A stretch of DNA of 64,000 nt from Spirometra erinaceieuropaei. Lineage: Eukaryota > Platyhelminthes > Cestoda > Diphyllobothriidea > Diphyllobothriidae. Both the position numbers and the translations under genes were made by a program. The stretch covers positions 443,788 through 507,787 of the forward strand of contig CACRXP010000071.1 of assembly GCA_902702965.1 (NCBI GenBank), in the 5' to 3' direction. The notes under the pieces are model-generated. The model was not told the origin of the DNA. It did not search any database and saw nothing but the letters and a program-made list of their open reading frames with translations. Shown in pieces: positions 11,271 to 24,596 of this stretch (the first letter of the stretch is position 1; each line of letters begins with the position of its first letter).

Positions 11271-13821
11271 GTGGAGAAAAAGACGAATTTCGGGCAAATT
11301 TTATGTAGGCACACGCAAACTGACCTTGACCACCCACTCACTATGCACGTGCCATCTCAGAAACTGGACTTTCGGTTGCGTAAGCAGTTGTTCAAAGTGG
11401 ACAGTCGGGAGGGAACCACTGGCCGACGACACCTTCCAGGTACGTAGGAGTTCCGCGATGTCGGTGAGGAGGAGAATGCTGACATCACCATTAGAATCGC
11501 CCCAGGCGATCACATACTGCGTGGTCTGGGGACGAATCCTGTGTTGGGAAGGGATGAGAATCGGATTGGTGGGTGAACGCAGGGGTCCATGTCGTGATAT
11601 GAGTAAGCTGTTTTATTTTACGATCGATTCCTACTGTTTAAAGACACTTCTGGCTACCTAATCCAATGGTGGTGTTAGGAGTTAGCTTCGTTGTACAGCG
11701 GTGTGATGTGATAAGTTACGATTTTAGGACTTTTGCCGGAGATTGGAAGCAAGCCAGAAATACCAGGGTTTACACAAAGACAGGCGACATGAAGTACGAA
11801 CACCCATCGGCGGCCTGATGATGGCTGAGAGGCCCGAGACAGTCTCCTCGTGCAGGACAAAGTTTTAGAACGAATTTGCAACCACCTCCACCCCAACTCA
11901 GTTTTTTGGAATTCGGATGAGTGACAGATGCATTTGGCTACTTACTTCGCATCTTATAATACGTTAGGTCAGAAACAGCTTCCATAGCAAATAGACGCTA
12001 TGACTGTCAGCAGTTTCTCATCTACTGTCTTACTTTATCTAATTTTTCGCCGGATCGTACCATAGCCTAATAGAAATAAGTCTAGTAAAACGGAGCACGA
12101 CCGCCAACTAGTGTTCTGATTTACAGTCAGAAACTTTCCTTTTAGATGTAACTATGTGTCTCAAGGAGAATAGCTATAGGCAATCAGATTATCGTGACTG
12201 TGCTGCTATTTAAAATACTGTAGAAAATAAGTTGTTGCCCTCATAACAGCCCAATTTCTAATTTCAGGCTGGGTATTAATGTGTCCATTGAGGAAGCTGT
12301 CTTCATAAACAGCTTTCCTTTCCTTTGCGAGATCGCTGCTTGTCGCAATCCGGACATGCAGTGGTGCAGGTTTAGACTGCCGGCGAAATACTGTGGTCTA
12401 TTATCGGGGCTCGCTGCGTCTCAAGGATTGTAAACGTTTGCTAGGCCAGAATCAGCAAACCATGACCCACGCAGCCTGGCGTGCGCTGACAATTCTCTGG
12501 CATCTGGTTCCCTGCTGGTAGATGAGCTTTCACTCCCGCTGGGTACACACATCGTGAGCGCGGCCGCCCAATCATCCTCCTCTTTCTGGCCGGTTGTGGT
12601 GCTCTCTTTGTTTAAAATCCTGGTTAAGCGTTTGCTTGTTGTGCACCGGGGAGTGTGGTGGTACACTAAGGTGCGGGTCCGGCCGTACCAGCCACCTAGC
12701 CCTCCCCCGCCTCCGGTTTCCTTGGCTCTGTCTTTACACCAGACTCAGGTGAGGAGGGTAGAGAGCGGTAGATGCTGCGCAAGTCTACCCTCACTATAAA
12801 CCAATCCACGCTCAAGTCGTCATACCTGCCTCAACTTGCCGTGGAGCACACAGTGGACATCTTCGAACACGGCGGTCGAACTATCACACCGGGTCTCGCG
12901 TACAGCTGACCTTTGAACTGAAGGCAGTAGGACGATTATCATGCGCGGAGTCGACTGATTTCCTCCTTAATGCGATCGGTTGATTGGCGCTATCGGTCTT
13001 GTGCCGCTTATGGCCTAGAACACCAATCGAACAAGATGCAGCAGTGCTGAGAGGATTAATTTAAAAACGTTTGAAGTACATTTTTACGCTACCAGATACC
13101 GGCCGACGAGCCCTAAATAAGTCAGAGCAAGGTCACCTTTCAATCATTTCGATAATTTAGCACAATGGCCCCTTCTATGCGGATTACCCTGTTTTACGGC
13201 CACAGCATACAGAAACACTGCCAAATGTGATACGATTTTTAGTTGTTTTTTTAGGGAGAGCAAATTTACTGCCGTCAACACTGCTAGAATGAGGCAGGGA
13301 GTTGCGATGTATGTGGATATGCTCCACGGAAATAAACTCTTACCCCCAGGTTAGACAAACAGGAACAGTGTCCAACCCAATGATGCGACAGTAAGGTTCA
13401 AACGTTGTCATTTCGCAGAACTCCAGTTCCCTGTCCCTGTAAGGGAAGAAATAAGATCATGTGAAATTCGCAAAGGGCAAAAAAAACAAGGCAGATAAGA
13501 AAGCTCACGCACCCTGTACTTGAAACGAATTTGCTAATCTCGTTCAGGAAGAGGAAGTCAGTGTACCACTTTGGGGTGACTCTTTGGGTCTGTTCTTCGA
13601 AGACCAGTGAACGTTGTTTAGTTATCTTCAAGTCGGATGACCAGAATATGAGGGTTCCGTCCTGAAAAAACCGACATGAAGACTGTGATAAAAGACAAGG
13701 AAGGGTCTTAACCTGGACGTGTACGATAGGTACAGATGTCGATATGCAGAGAACTTTCGGTAGGACGCGTGAATATGTACTCCCATTGTACACAGGTGGC
13801 CTTGAGCTAGATTCCGGGAAG
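11271..13821. other. Unassigned intergenic DNA with a GC-rich segment
   Basis: No recognisable gene. A GC-rich, low-stop segment lies at about 12.43-12.90 kb with open frames on both strands but no domain. A ctgatgatgg ... ccgagac sequence at about 11816-11845 loosely resembles a decayed hammerhead core. Confidence 0.45.
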
Positions 13822-14130
13822 ACTATGGTTAGGGTTAACGGTTAGATGGTAGTTGGTAGCCCTCCCGGTTCCGAAAACTCCCAGCTACCTGTCTTACGGG
13901 ACCGGTGGTAATAGGGGCTATACGGATGGGGCAAATGAGTGGAGGCGTAAATGGCGCTGGTAGTGTATGCCTGGAATTGACGCTCCTGCTAAAGTGAAAG
14001 CCTAATTTAAATAAGGTGAAAAATGCAAGAAGGGTATGGAAATGAGCATGGTTAACTAGAACGGTATGCGGAATAAATGCAGCTTTACCGCAGACTGGAA
14101 AGAATAGCAACTGAAGGTGAAAAACCAACG
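13822..14130 (-). repeat. TTAGGG-like dispersed repeat, copy 3 (inverted)
   Basis: The minus strand carries cccctattaccaccggtccc followed by caggtagctgggag (about 13921 down to 13880), matching the end block of copies 1 and 2. Tandem gttagggtta units lie at 13826-13846 on the + strand. The upstream part is more diverged. Confidence 0.55.
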
Positions 14131-16665
14131 GGAAGAAGGCAGTGTGTCTTAAGGTCATTCCGCAGTATGTGCGATAGTACTCAAACCAATAGAATGGACA
14201 TGAGAACACGGGAATCAAGCAGCGGCACGCAGGACGGCATAACGCAAGCGGGGTAAGACTTTAATGCCAAGAATATGTTTGGGCGGAAGAGAAAATCCGC
14301 AAATAATAGTTTATTGCCACTGTGGCCACACTTAGAATTAAAACTATGGCAGTAGTTGTGTGCTATACGTTAGTGGAGAATCGGTAGACACCCTCTCTGC
14401 GCGACGGTTGTCCTTTTCGCACACGATCACGCCGGACTCTGAAGGAGGTCTGGAGTAAAAAGACCCAAGGACGCAGGCAAACCGACAAAACGGAGACCCG
14501 CGTCCATCCGCCTAGGATGCTACTGAGAAGCATGATGAATCATAATCCGCCTAGGATAAATCTTTCGCCCTTTACTAAAGTTTTACGTGTGGGGGGTGCA
14601 ATACGATGAATCTATATAGGCATTTTTGCAGCGCCTCGTTCTCGGGGCGGTTAAAGTGAACAAGAAAGTCACCCTGACAGGGCTTCTGCGCGTGTACTCC
14701 CGGACAGATTGAGAACGTAATCACAGCTACTGAAATCGTAGTGCCTTAAACTGGAAGTGCAGAAAAGGATCGCTAACTGGCAGGGCTACCAACTACCATC
14801 CCGCGGGGTTAACGTTAGGGTTACGGTCAGGGGTAGGTTTAGGATTAGGGTTATGGTCAGGAAAAGAGAATAAGTGCCCTCCCTGGAATTTGGAGTAAGG
14901 CCGCCTGAAGTATGTTGGCGCGACGTTTTTCCTTCGGTGTCATATTAAACTTTCTTACTTTTTGTAGGTGGTACTTTCGTCGCCATCGTGGACACCCGCT
15001 ACCGTTTCAAGGGTTCAGGGGTAGCTTACACGCGAGTTAAAATAAAATTCAGGGACATTGTGCCGCATCCAACACACGTCATATTTTCACGTACACCACA
15101 TTCCTTTAAGACGAAGGACTAGAAAGAAATGGGGATAGACGCGATTGCAGCGGTCGACGTTGCCACATCCATATATACGCTGGCCACAGACACGCGTTGG
15201 CCCACGAGACAGTCCCCGATCTCTCACCGAAGAAAATTTTTGCAGGGTCCCATTTAGAAGGAATCGTCGCGGTCTGACCCTCGGTTCAGACCGAATTACG
15301 CCTTTAGTTGGTAATCTCCGAAGTCCCGACTAATAGTGTGCCAGGATAGTTTCAAAGCTTGCCAGATCCGTTCTAAAGAGGAGGATTAACACTGTAATGG
15401 GGAGGATATAGTACGGGTGTCCCTAAGATTTTTCTTCCCCACCCGCCATCTACGAACGACAATTCCGAGTCAAATGGGCGAATAAGCTGATATGGCACAG
15501 ACCTTCCCTCGGACGGATGTCCTTCTATACCAAATCGTAAAAAAACCAAAAAGTCGAACATGGATTTCTGGGGAAAAAATGAAGCAAATGCGGTTTAACG
15601 AATCTAGGGAGAAGTTGGAAAATCAGTATCATCAAAATCTCGAAAAGCAGTCTCTTTGGATTTCCGCACTATGGTCGCATTTTCGACAGACTAACCCCAT
15701 TTTCTATTCGTGATCTCGACCGGGGAAAATACAGAATCGCCCGAATAAAAACAAAATTCCGTATGAAGCGGCCATATGCCCTGTCAAACAGGAAAATCCG
15801 GGTGGTTGAGAGGAGGACTGGGCGGACACCGGAGAGAATTTGTTTAAAGTCACATGGTTACACACGCATCAGGATGGTATGGAAGGAGTTGAAACGAAAA
15901 AACCCTAAAGGATCAACAGTAGCAACCCAAAACACTTGACAGAATTCTACTTGTCAAATAGATGATCCGCTTTAGATTCTCGACTGTTACCTAACGATTT
16001 CTATGTCTCCGCTTTGGGGACGGTAGTTTCTTGAGTGTGTAAACATTCTGACTTCAGCAGAGGAAAGTCGATTTGCACCAAGGTCACCCCCCCCCCTCCA
16101 GTTGCACTTCATTTCGGCTAGAGCGTTGCGTATGCAGTCCAACTAGTATCCCCCATGTTTCGCCAATGCTTCGTTTCACATGGAAAATTATCTTAACTCG
16201 TGGATTCGCTTTTTGGAAGGGACAAATTAAATCTGTCTCGGTGTCGCTCTACCCGCGTCACTTCAACTACATTTCCCAGAGAAACGTGCAAACCGACAAA
16301 TAGGCCATTCTCTAACATTCACATAGCGTTTTTAGGTTAAAAGGTTCATAGTAAGTTCCACAATTTTACAGTTATAATCAAAATACCTCATGCGAAATAT
16401 CAGCTCACCGTTTTTGCCACAATAAATCCCCCTCCGTGCCTTCGTGCAACGGTGCGAGCAACTGGCTCCCGGTTCGGCAAAACGCAAGTCTTTATGGGTT
16501 CCTTGATTTGAATAAGCCGAGCCTTGGCCAATCGCAAATCTCTGGCCTTGTGCTTGCATAGTAGGAAGGTGCATATGTCACTACAGGAGAGACTGCCAAG
16601 TCCACTAATGTCGATTTCATCAAAGAGTGTTTTGACCAGTATGTCAATCTAAAGCTTCAACTGAA
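14131..16665. other. Unassigned intergenic DNA
   Basis: No gene recognised. At 14787-14870 there is a block shared with copy 3 (ggctaccaactaccatc) followed by degenerate gttagggtta and taggattagggtta units, so a further fragment of the TTAGGG-like family. Short open frames at 15.1-15.7 and 16.3-16.6 kb have no known motif. Confidence 0.5.
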
Positions 16666-17664
16666 TCAGCACCGAGAACCAAATACTTCGCCTGACGGTC
16701 GCCTAAGGTTTCCCTTCATAGTATTTCGAAATGTATCCAGATCCACGCGTCCGCCTTGCTTCTGACTGCTTGTCCATAGAGCGTATTGGAAACGCTTCAA
16801 GTCCTCGAATTCGAGTTCGTCTATGACCTGGAAGTTAGTTTCATGTAAGCCTTTGATGAGAACCCACGTTTTTCTCACTGTCGGCATGAGTTGAAGGCGT
16901 CTTGACTGCCGAGCGTGAATGTAAACTAGCGGACCGGAATTTTCGCTCAAAACGCCGATGGCCATTTCGCCCTTCCTCATTTGGCGTGGACACTCGCGAA
17001 CTGAAAGGCGACAGGGTAAGACAAACTACAGGCAAACCCCAAACGCAGTTGGCTCCATTTTTGAGCAAAAAAGATGCTCTTTTCTGCCGATTTTGACCGT
17101 CGTCCGTGGGCCATTTGCACTAGTTTGCAAGTGCTGAGCGCAAACTTACAGTGCCTGAGATAGACGCCGTTGCTTGCATTCCGGTTGGTTACCGATGCTC
17201 CAATCAAATGACCGGTGAACGTGTTATAATTACTTAACTAAAATAAGTAGAGCAGCAAAATTATGTGATCCTTGTCGGTAATTAATCATTAGGTAAATAG
17301 GTTAACTCGAATAGTCATCTTAAGTGAGTCTTTCTTTAGCTCCGGTTAAATAAGAATTCGAGCAAATTGAAGCACGGTTTTTCCGAAATAAATTTGAACA
17401 AGACAAAAGGGACGAAACATGCAGGATTTAATGACGCGACCTCTTATCTAACTGCACGCGGTCATTGCATACTTGAAAGACAAGGTAAGCTGTTCAGTCT
17501 AGAGGGGTGAAACGTGATAGGTAAAATAAAACATGGACTGTTAGTCTGATATGCGGGTGCACATGACGAGGGGGAAGGGGGGGGGTACTCATCTAAACAA
17601 GCGAGTTCAGACTACAGTGAAAACTTGTCAGGCATGACTAAAACTGCGACGCGCGGGACAGCAG
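16666..17664. other. Unassigned DNA with an unrecognised minus-strand open frame
   Basis: A 104-codon minus-strand open frame (16666-16980, motifs VRKTWVLIKGLHETNF and VIDELEFEDLKRFQ) is not recognised. Since a PLE endonuclease lies on the same strand upstream, it could be part of that element's flank, but nothing proves it. The remainder, including the a/t-rich 17.2-17.5 kb, shows nothing. Confidence 0.35.
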
Positions 17665-18030
17665 TCAGTCATGCCGGGGAGAGGGGGGGGGAGGAAGTGA
17701 GAGGACAGGCATGGGAATGCGGGGTGCGAAGCCGATCACGTGACCCAGCCGCTCACAGAGTTTTGGTTTTCTCCTCCATATCGCAGCGGCTTTTGTAAAG
17801 CGCAAGAGACACCCAGTGGTCGCCCGAAGCAGAACCTTAAATGCAACCTTTAAGTCCAACGTCTGACCCGTGTCCGCCAGGTGCTTCGTAAACGAGATAC
17901 TGGGTGCCTTAATTTCCGTCTTAAGCAACCACTTCGGCATGTGTTCAGCTGACAGAGCTGTCAACTGTCTTTACGTGCGCGAAAAGGGTATGGCATGTAA
18001 GGCCCTTGGGTGACCCTAATTCGCCACAAA
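17665..18030 (-). pseudogene. PLE GIY-YIG endonuclease C-terminal fragment
   Basis: The minus strand reads AEHMPKWLLK, SFTKHLADTGQTLDL, AFKVLLRATTGCLLRFTKAA and RRKPKLCE. This is the EHMPKW...KHLxDTGHxxD...AFKVLxR...LLRFAEAxAI order of the GIY-YIG domain in Penelope-like elements. Upstream on the minus strand (about 17965-18030) the YIG strand is decayed. No reverse transcriptase is attached. It represents a lineage different in sequence from the 33-kb PLE. Confidence 0.7.
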
Positions 18031-18245
18031 CCAAACTCTAACCATGGTCATGCCTTAAATGGGAAATCTCCAGCTCGTACGCATTTAGGGAAAACTCGGA
18101 CGTAACCGTAACCCGGAGTCGAGCCCTTAAACCCCAACCCAGGCCTGGCAACCCTAGTCCCAAGAATAACCCAATTAACGCCAATTCTAACTGTTGCCCA
18201 AAGCCTAACCTCGAGCGCAAAACGGGCAACGTTAATGTCGGTGAC
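18031..18245 (-). repeat. Degenerate CCCTAA-like segment
   Basis: The + strand shows scattered ccgtaaccc, aaccccaaccc, ccctagtcccaa, ataacccaatta and gcctaacc units. These look like diverged telomere-type repeats in the opposite sense to copies 1 and 2. The family's unique block was not seen, so this is weaker. Confidence 0.35.
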
Positions 18246-18938
18246 GCTATTGGAGGTCAAAAGCTGCTTCCTGCATAGGCCCTATCGAAACCTTCTGTTA
18301 AGCAAACCATTATGAAGCACACCTAACTAAGTGAGATAAGAAGGCAGACTTTTGAGGAGCTACCCAGGGGGTTACATGCCCTACCCTTACCTTTTGGATT
18401 AATTACGTCGCCTTTAATGATTCGCCTGAGCAGAATCCCTATCGCAACATTCCGCCAGGGGAACCATTATGAGGCACACCTAACTAAGTGCCTTCACGTG
18501 TTCCATAAACTTGGAACTAAACACACAATGTTTCCTCTAAAGTGGCTTAACATACCCTTTCATAGGGGCCTTTATATTAACCAACATATCTCAGCTTTTT
18601 CATTTCCATTAGATGTTTTGTGAATGATATTGGTGAACTTGGTTACAGCAAACTACAAAAAGAATCAAGCGAGCATCCAAAATTCCCAAGATTTAACTTC
18701 ATTAAAATTGAAATATTCCATTCTTTAATAAGGGTACTTTAAGGACGAAGTGAATTTATACTAAAATGGTCATAAGGGATAGATTTCTCATCAAAACCCG
18801 AAGAAAAAAAGTGACGGTATTTCAATTGTACTATTTTCTGGATGCATTTTAAATGGGTAAATGGAAATTTACTTAATTAAAAACCACCAAACTTCTGGCA
18901 GGATTTTGCCTAAGATTATATTCCCTAATAATTGCTCA
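18246..18938. other. Unassigned A/T-rich DNA
   Basis: Nothing recognised. A sequence near 18290-18320 (cattatgaagcacacctaac) recurs at 18465-18487, a short local duplication about 170 bp apart. Confidence 0.4.
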
Positions 18939-19924
18939 TACAGTAGGTGGGCTAACTCAAGCAATATCAACTGGAATTCCGAAATACGTTTTCGGTTCGA
19001 GAAGACTAATTAAGTAGGGTTGTAAAACTATTCGTTGTGTAGCATAATTCTATTATAATTCAGTTACCTAAGGATGCCGGTTTTCGACCGAACTTCTTCC
19101 CGGCCGCATGAAAAAAACTATACTCCATAAAAAATGACAACATAAGAAGCATACATTTATCTCATTAATTTCCATACCCTAAGAAATTCAATTATATTTC
19201 ATGAAAGCCATGCATAAAATACTCATTCTTTTCCTCATTCGGTAGAAAATTACGTCTTATTCCGACGCTATACTCGAATGAGGGACATAATTCGGTTTTC
19301 AAAAACTCCAATTCCGGAATAATTTTGAACCCCGACCCGCCGTAACACTTGCACTCAGGATTTTCAAACTACAGACCGTATTTTTCCGCGTAGGGAAAAC
19401 CATACATTTCTCTACGGTATTAAGAGGAGGCCATATGGGATTCATAAAATTTAGCAGTGGATTTCAGCCATATTGTTAAGCCACATTGGTAAATGCAGAG
19501 ACATGACGTTTTATAAGGGCCATTTCACGGTATTAAAAGATCTCACACTTAGAAACTTTTTAAAAACCGGATTACACCCTTCCTTTGAGTATAAATCTGG
19601 AAGAAGACGCAATTTTCTACCGAATGAGTAGAAGAATGAATGTTTTTATGGATGTTTTCCATGAAATATAGTTGAATTTTTAAGGGTATGGAAATTAATG
19701 AGATAAATGCATGTTGCTTACGTTTTCATTTTTTACAGAGTATAGTTTTTGCATTCAGCCGGAAAGAAGTTCGTTCGAAAGGCGGCGTCCTTGGGTAACT
19801 GAATTATAAGAGAATTATGCTGCATAATGATTTGCTTTACAGTTATACTTAATTAATCTTCTCGAAACGAAAACGCATTTCGGAATTTCGGTTGACATTT
19901 CATGAGTTAGTCCACCTACTGTAC
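18939..19924. mobile_element. Foldback/long-TIR element, copy C
   Basis: The ends read tacagtaggtgg (left) and ccacctactgta (right). The left arm, about 18939-19320, is the inverted complement of the right arm, about 19555-19924, including the landmarks ccgaaatacg/cgcatttcgg, ctaaggatgccgg/cggcgtccttgg and catgcataaaatactcattc and its complement. The centre is about 230 bp. The arms are more diverged from A and B than A and B are from each other. Non-coding. Confidence 0.75.
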
Positions 19925-20978
19925 ATTTCAATGCACATGAAAATTTCTGCCAATATTGCATGGGTTTCGGTGCATGACGAACCTAAAGGTCATTTTCCGT
20001 TTTAACTACACCCGGAGGATTATTACACAGCCATCAAATGAGGAAATTTTAAAATGTCAGAAATAGTCGGATAAATTAGCAGGAAACCAAACGATTTCTC
20101 CTGAACGCGAGGAGGATAGTGGCTTTCTCGTCCATGTCTCTGAGCATAAACAGCAGGACTCTGATCTTTTGTTCAAAGGACAAAATATGGCGGGTAAAAC
20201 GAGGGTTTTCAAATCGGAAGCCACGTAGAATATCATCAAGCATATTACTGAAATGCAATTGATTCTGCGTGCTGACTCTGGTCAGAATTGTGAGTAGATA
20301 CATGTGATCGGACACTGAATTTGTAGGCTGATAGCTACTGAACACATGAAAATGCGGATTGTGATCGTTACCTCTAAATTTTCACAACGTTGGTGAAATA
20401 AAACGTTCGTAATTAAAACAAGGACCATGGGGATACCTTGGTTTTGGCCACTTGGTCAGATGTTTACCACCGGGGAAAAATCCCGAAAGTTAGAGTCGAT
20501 GGATTCCTAGAAACATTTTTCACTCAAACCAAGTGTGTGCTCGAATAGGATGGAGGGCTTCACAAAGTGAGCGTCTACGGGCGACGGACCTGGTGAGAAT
20601 AGTTGGTAGAGGGCAAAGCTTCCTAGACCAGCTGGTTTAACATCTGGACAGTGACGCATGTAACGTGTGGTTTCGCAGTGAAGTGAACAAGGACTGGATC
20701 GATCCGCCTCGTGATAGGTGGTTTTTGCACCGATTAAGTTTTGGCTCGTTTCCTCTTCTTTTTCTTTTTCTTCTTCTTCTTCTTCAACCTTTTGACAATA
20801 ACTCTCTGCCACCACCGAGTAACCGGCGTTCAAGAAGACGTAGTGGACGACGCCTCGGAGAGACACGCTAACAATAGCCATGACCTTCCGAGAGTTCAAG
20901 TTTGGTTTCGTCAAATTTTCTGGGGCGCCTGTAGTGGCCCATCTTCGGACGCAACGCTGGGCCTCTCGCGACTGTTTG
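19925..20978. other. Unassigned DNA with a (TTC)n tract
   Basis: A short pyrimidine microsatellite lies at 20751-20785. The long minus-strand open frame across 20.5-21.1 kb runs through this tract (poly-Glu) and into the foldback arm, so it is not a credible gene. At about 19930-19985 a further short fragment resembles the foldback arm end. Confidence 0.45.
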
Positions 20979-20982
20979 TACA

Positions 20983-21971
20983 GTGCGTGACCTATCTCAT
21001 GAAATGTTGGCTGAAATTCTGAAATGCGTTTTCGATTAGCAAGGATTACTTGGTCGCGGTTGTAATATTGATTATCATAAGGCATAGTCTTATAACATTT
21101 TAGACTCGGCAGGGTGTCGGCTTTTAAATGCAGTTCTTTTCAATCTCCTGTAGAGAGCGTTCTCGGTAAAAAATGACAACTTAAGTAGCATGCGTTTCTC
21201 CAATTGATTTTAGATGGTCTTGGAAATTCAAATATATTTTATAGAAACCACAAACAAAAATGTGCTTTCTTTTAGTCAATCAATAGAGAATCACGTCTTC
21301 TTAATATTTTATACTTAAGGAAGGAGTATAATTAGGTTTTAAAAAAGTTTTCCAATGGCCGAAAAATTTGGAGCCCGATCATTCGTTGCATTAGCGCTTA
21401 GTGATTACACTCTACAAGGTGCATGCGTTCCGTGTAGAGAAAATCCCATATATCTATATGTCATTAAAGAGATATCATGCAGGGTCCATAAAATTTCGCA
21501 ATGGATGCGGACCATGTACATTTCATGAGGAGCAGTGGTAAACGGCCAGGTACGATGCTATGTGAATGGACATATCGCGGTCTTAAAAAGTCTCATAATT
21601 AGAAACTTTTTTTAAAACCTAATTATACTCCTTCCTTAAGTATAAAATATATAGAAGACGTGATTCTCTATTGACTGACTAAAGAAAAGTATATTTTTGT
21701 TAGTGGTTTCTATAAAATATATTTGAATTTCCAAGGCCATCGAAAATCAATGGGAAAAATGCATGCTACATAAGTAGTCATTTTTTACCGAGCACGCTTT
21801 CTACGGGAGATTGAAAAAAAGTGCATTTAAAAGCCGACATCCTGCCGAGTCTAAAATGTTATAAGACTATGCCTTATGGTAATCAGTATTGCAACCGCGA
21901 CCAAGTAATCCTTGCTAATCGAAAACGCATTTCAGAATTTCAACCAACATTTCACGAGATATGTCACGCAC
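20983..21971. mobile_element. Foldback/long-TIR element, copy B
   Basis: The ends are gtgcgtgacc and gtcacgcac, with a TGTAC pentamer immediately outside both, a candidate target duplication that is also palindromic. The left arm (about 20983-21353) pairs with the right arm (about 21600-21971) at high identity. The central 245 bp match the centre of copy A (cgttgcattagcgcttag, catgaggagcagtggtaaac). No transposase is present. Confidence 0.82.
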
Positions 21972-24596
21972 TGTACGTGCCTACTAAGTACAGTCTGGTT
22001 CCCAGTCAATGTCGGGCGTGCAGACTGGCCAATTATCTTCGAGGCTGAGTCAGACGTGACCTCCCTGACGGCTTTGGACAGCTGCCCCCCTGTAACGGCC
22101 CACAACTGGTATAGATTTGTTTGAATGAACTAACACTTTTGGACCACGGACCTGGAATGATGATAGCGTAACTGCGTGCTGGTAAAGATGGCCAGTGTTC
22201 CTTCCTCTCAGTACCGCCGACTCCATCCCCGCGACTTACCGTTACGCTCGCATCGCTCTCTCCCCCTCTACGTCGGCACCTCCCTCGGCCCTTCCCTGCA
22301 GTTGCCCACGGCGCTGCATACCCCACCGGTTGTTTAGCTGGCATGCCAGAGTCGCCTCTCCAGACAGGTCACTCCACTGCTGTGACTCATTCTTCTTGTA
22401 CGATTAATCAGTATTATATGTACTTCAAATTCCAATCTTCTTCCATTGTATTTGTCGCCTACTTGACGTTCCTGCCTCTCTTACGTGCGGATGAGTATCG
22501 CGACATGCTAAGCACTCTATTCAGATCGATCTTAGCCAGGATCTCCTCCCAGCGCTTCGCTATCTTGGTGTGTACAACCCTTGACGTCCTCGGCCGCTAC
22601 AACACTCACACCCGTGGCGTCAAATGTGCCCTCGTTTGACTGCTGACTCTTACCAGCCTCTTCCCTAATAGCTCTGTACAGAATAAGACGTCCTCCCAAC
22701 TGGCGTACCTCTTCTTCACTCGCTTTTCAGAACCGGGGTCTGGTTAATGTAGTGGCTAGGACCTAACGGTAGCTAAAACTACTGCAGCACAGTTTTCCCG
22801 TAATGGAACTTTGGTGAAGACCGAAGACTGTCATAAACTGCCCACTTTCCTAACATGTCGTGATATGGTACATAGATTGATTTTTGTTGGAAATGGGTAG
22901 CACTGCACAAGGTTCGATACGACAATTTTTTACATTTCACCTCTGTTTCTGGGTATCTCAACTGGAGGTGTCGGAAAACAGTCTCGCGGAATATTTCCAG
23001 GCGTGCTGCAGCCTCGCAAACTATATGACCGCGGCCGGCTTCAAGTGTTGCTATTACATTCTAGCCCTTGGGGCTAGAAGGCGATTTCCTGTAAGTCTTA
23101 TTTTCAGCACAGACTTTATCATCATTATATTTTTCAAAGCAAAATCTCACTGCTGATTCTGTGACAGAGTCCTCACTGCCCCCTCTGTCTTTTCAGTTGC
23201 AATACGGTCGTTTCCACTTACGTAAGTAAGAGTATTTCTGATCTCACCTACTTGTCCTGTAACAACTGCAAAATCAGCGAAATGATTTTCAGAAAATTCT
23301 AATTGAGTCCAACGCAATAAGGAAATATATCATGTACTCTGGAACTACACCTGCTTCAGCGTCAGAAAATAAGCATTTCATCAAAAATGTACATTTAAAA
23401 GACTGAAGTGAAAAACAGCTCCTAAATATTTTCCGGCCTATTACATAGGAAGGGGTCTTTTTGCAAAAGAGAAGAATATGTGGGGTTTCCCGATTGGATA
23501 AAAACAGGCCGACTGCATAGAATGATCGCAAATATTCCATAAAATAAAAAACATGCTAACATCTGTTTACAGTAGCGTCCTCATGACCAACGCTGCAACT
23601 TCGCCTACCTGACCGAATGTCAGGAGAAATATTAAAAATAGTAATAATTATGCCATCCAGTATAATCTTAGCGTGCTTTGGCACGACATGCATACGAAAA
23701 ATCGAGTAAGTTTTGATTAATTGATTCCTTAAATGTGAGGAAACAGAGGTGACTGTTGTAGGTCTAAGTACATTTTTCATTTTTGCCCTTGCCATTTCTT
23801 GTACACCCGAACACTTTTGTACTCTTGTTCAAATATGATAAAATACAAACGACAACCATCTTCGATTTGCAACAACACGTGTTCTGATTTCCCTGCCGTT
23901 TGAGGTCGAGGGCTCATGAGTTACTTTTATGTGCTTGAATCCGTTTTAGCCAAGCGAAATAAATATCTCGAAGTTATTTCTTGATCATATCTCCCTGGGC
24001 GTTGGTTTTTCCGAACAACAGGCACCGTTAACAATAACTAGTTCGAAACTTCTAGGAATTACCCAAAAGGTATCTGGATATTAACTGCAGCCTGGTTCGG
24101 GAGATGACTTTACTTTTCGCGGGTCTGAACAGCAATTCACCTCTGCCGTTTTCCTCTTTCTTTTTCTTCGTCATTATTCGTAGGTTAAACGCAGCTTCCC
24201 GCACCCAGAACTAAGTTCTTTTTCCTTGAATATTCTTTTTTGTAGTTCTGATTTTTGTTTACACCTTACTGTTGACTTCGGAGTGGTAAACATCAATTAA
24301 AGGCGATCAAGATAGATCTTCTCCATGTCGAAGTCGGTGCGTAACCCACCCCAGGTCTAAGGTGGTGCTTGTGCTTTTGCGGTGCGAAATATCAGTGGAC
24401 GACGAGGCATTTCATTTTCAGATCCTGCGCATTATTAAGGTAAAGGCACATTTTCTTAATGTCCTTCTTGAATAGAACATATTCTTATTTCAGACCCAAT
24501 AACTTCTGCGCATACATACTTCATTCTAACTTGACACAGAGGTGCAGTCGCCATACTTGGATTTAAACATATTTTAAATTGTGCTCACATGAGGGA
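21972..24596. other. Unassigned intergenic DNA
   Basis: No gene recognised. A C-rich segment lies at 22.20-22.36 kb. Short open frames at 22.3-22.6 and 23.3-23.8 kb on both strands lack family motifs. Confidence 0.45.

Noticed and set aside
20507..21085. 192-codon minus-strand frame
   Set aside because: Runs across a foldback arm, a junction and a (TTC)n tract (poly-Glu). No domain.
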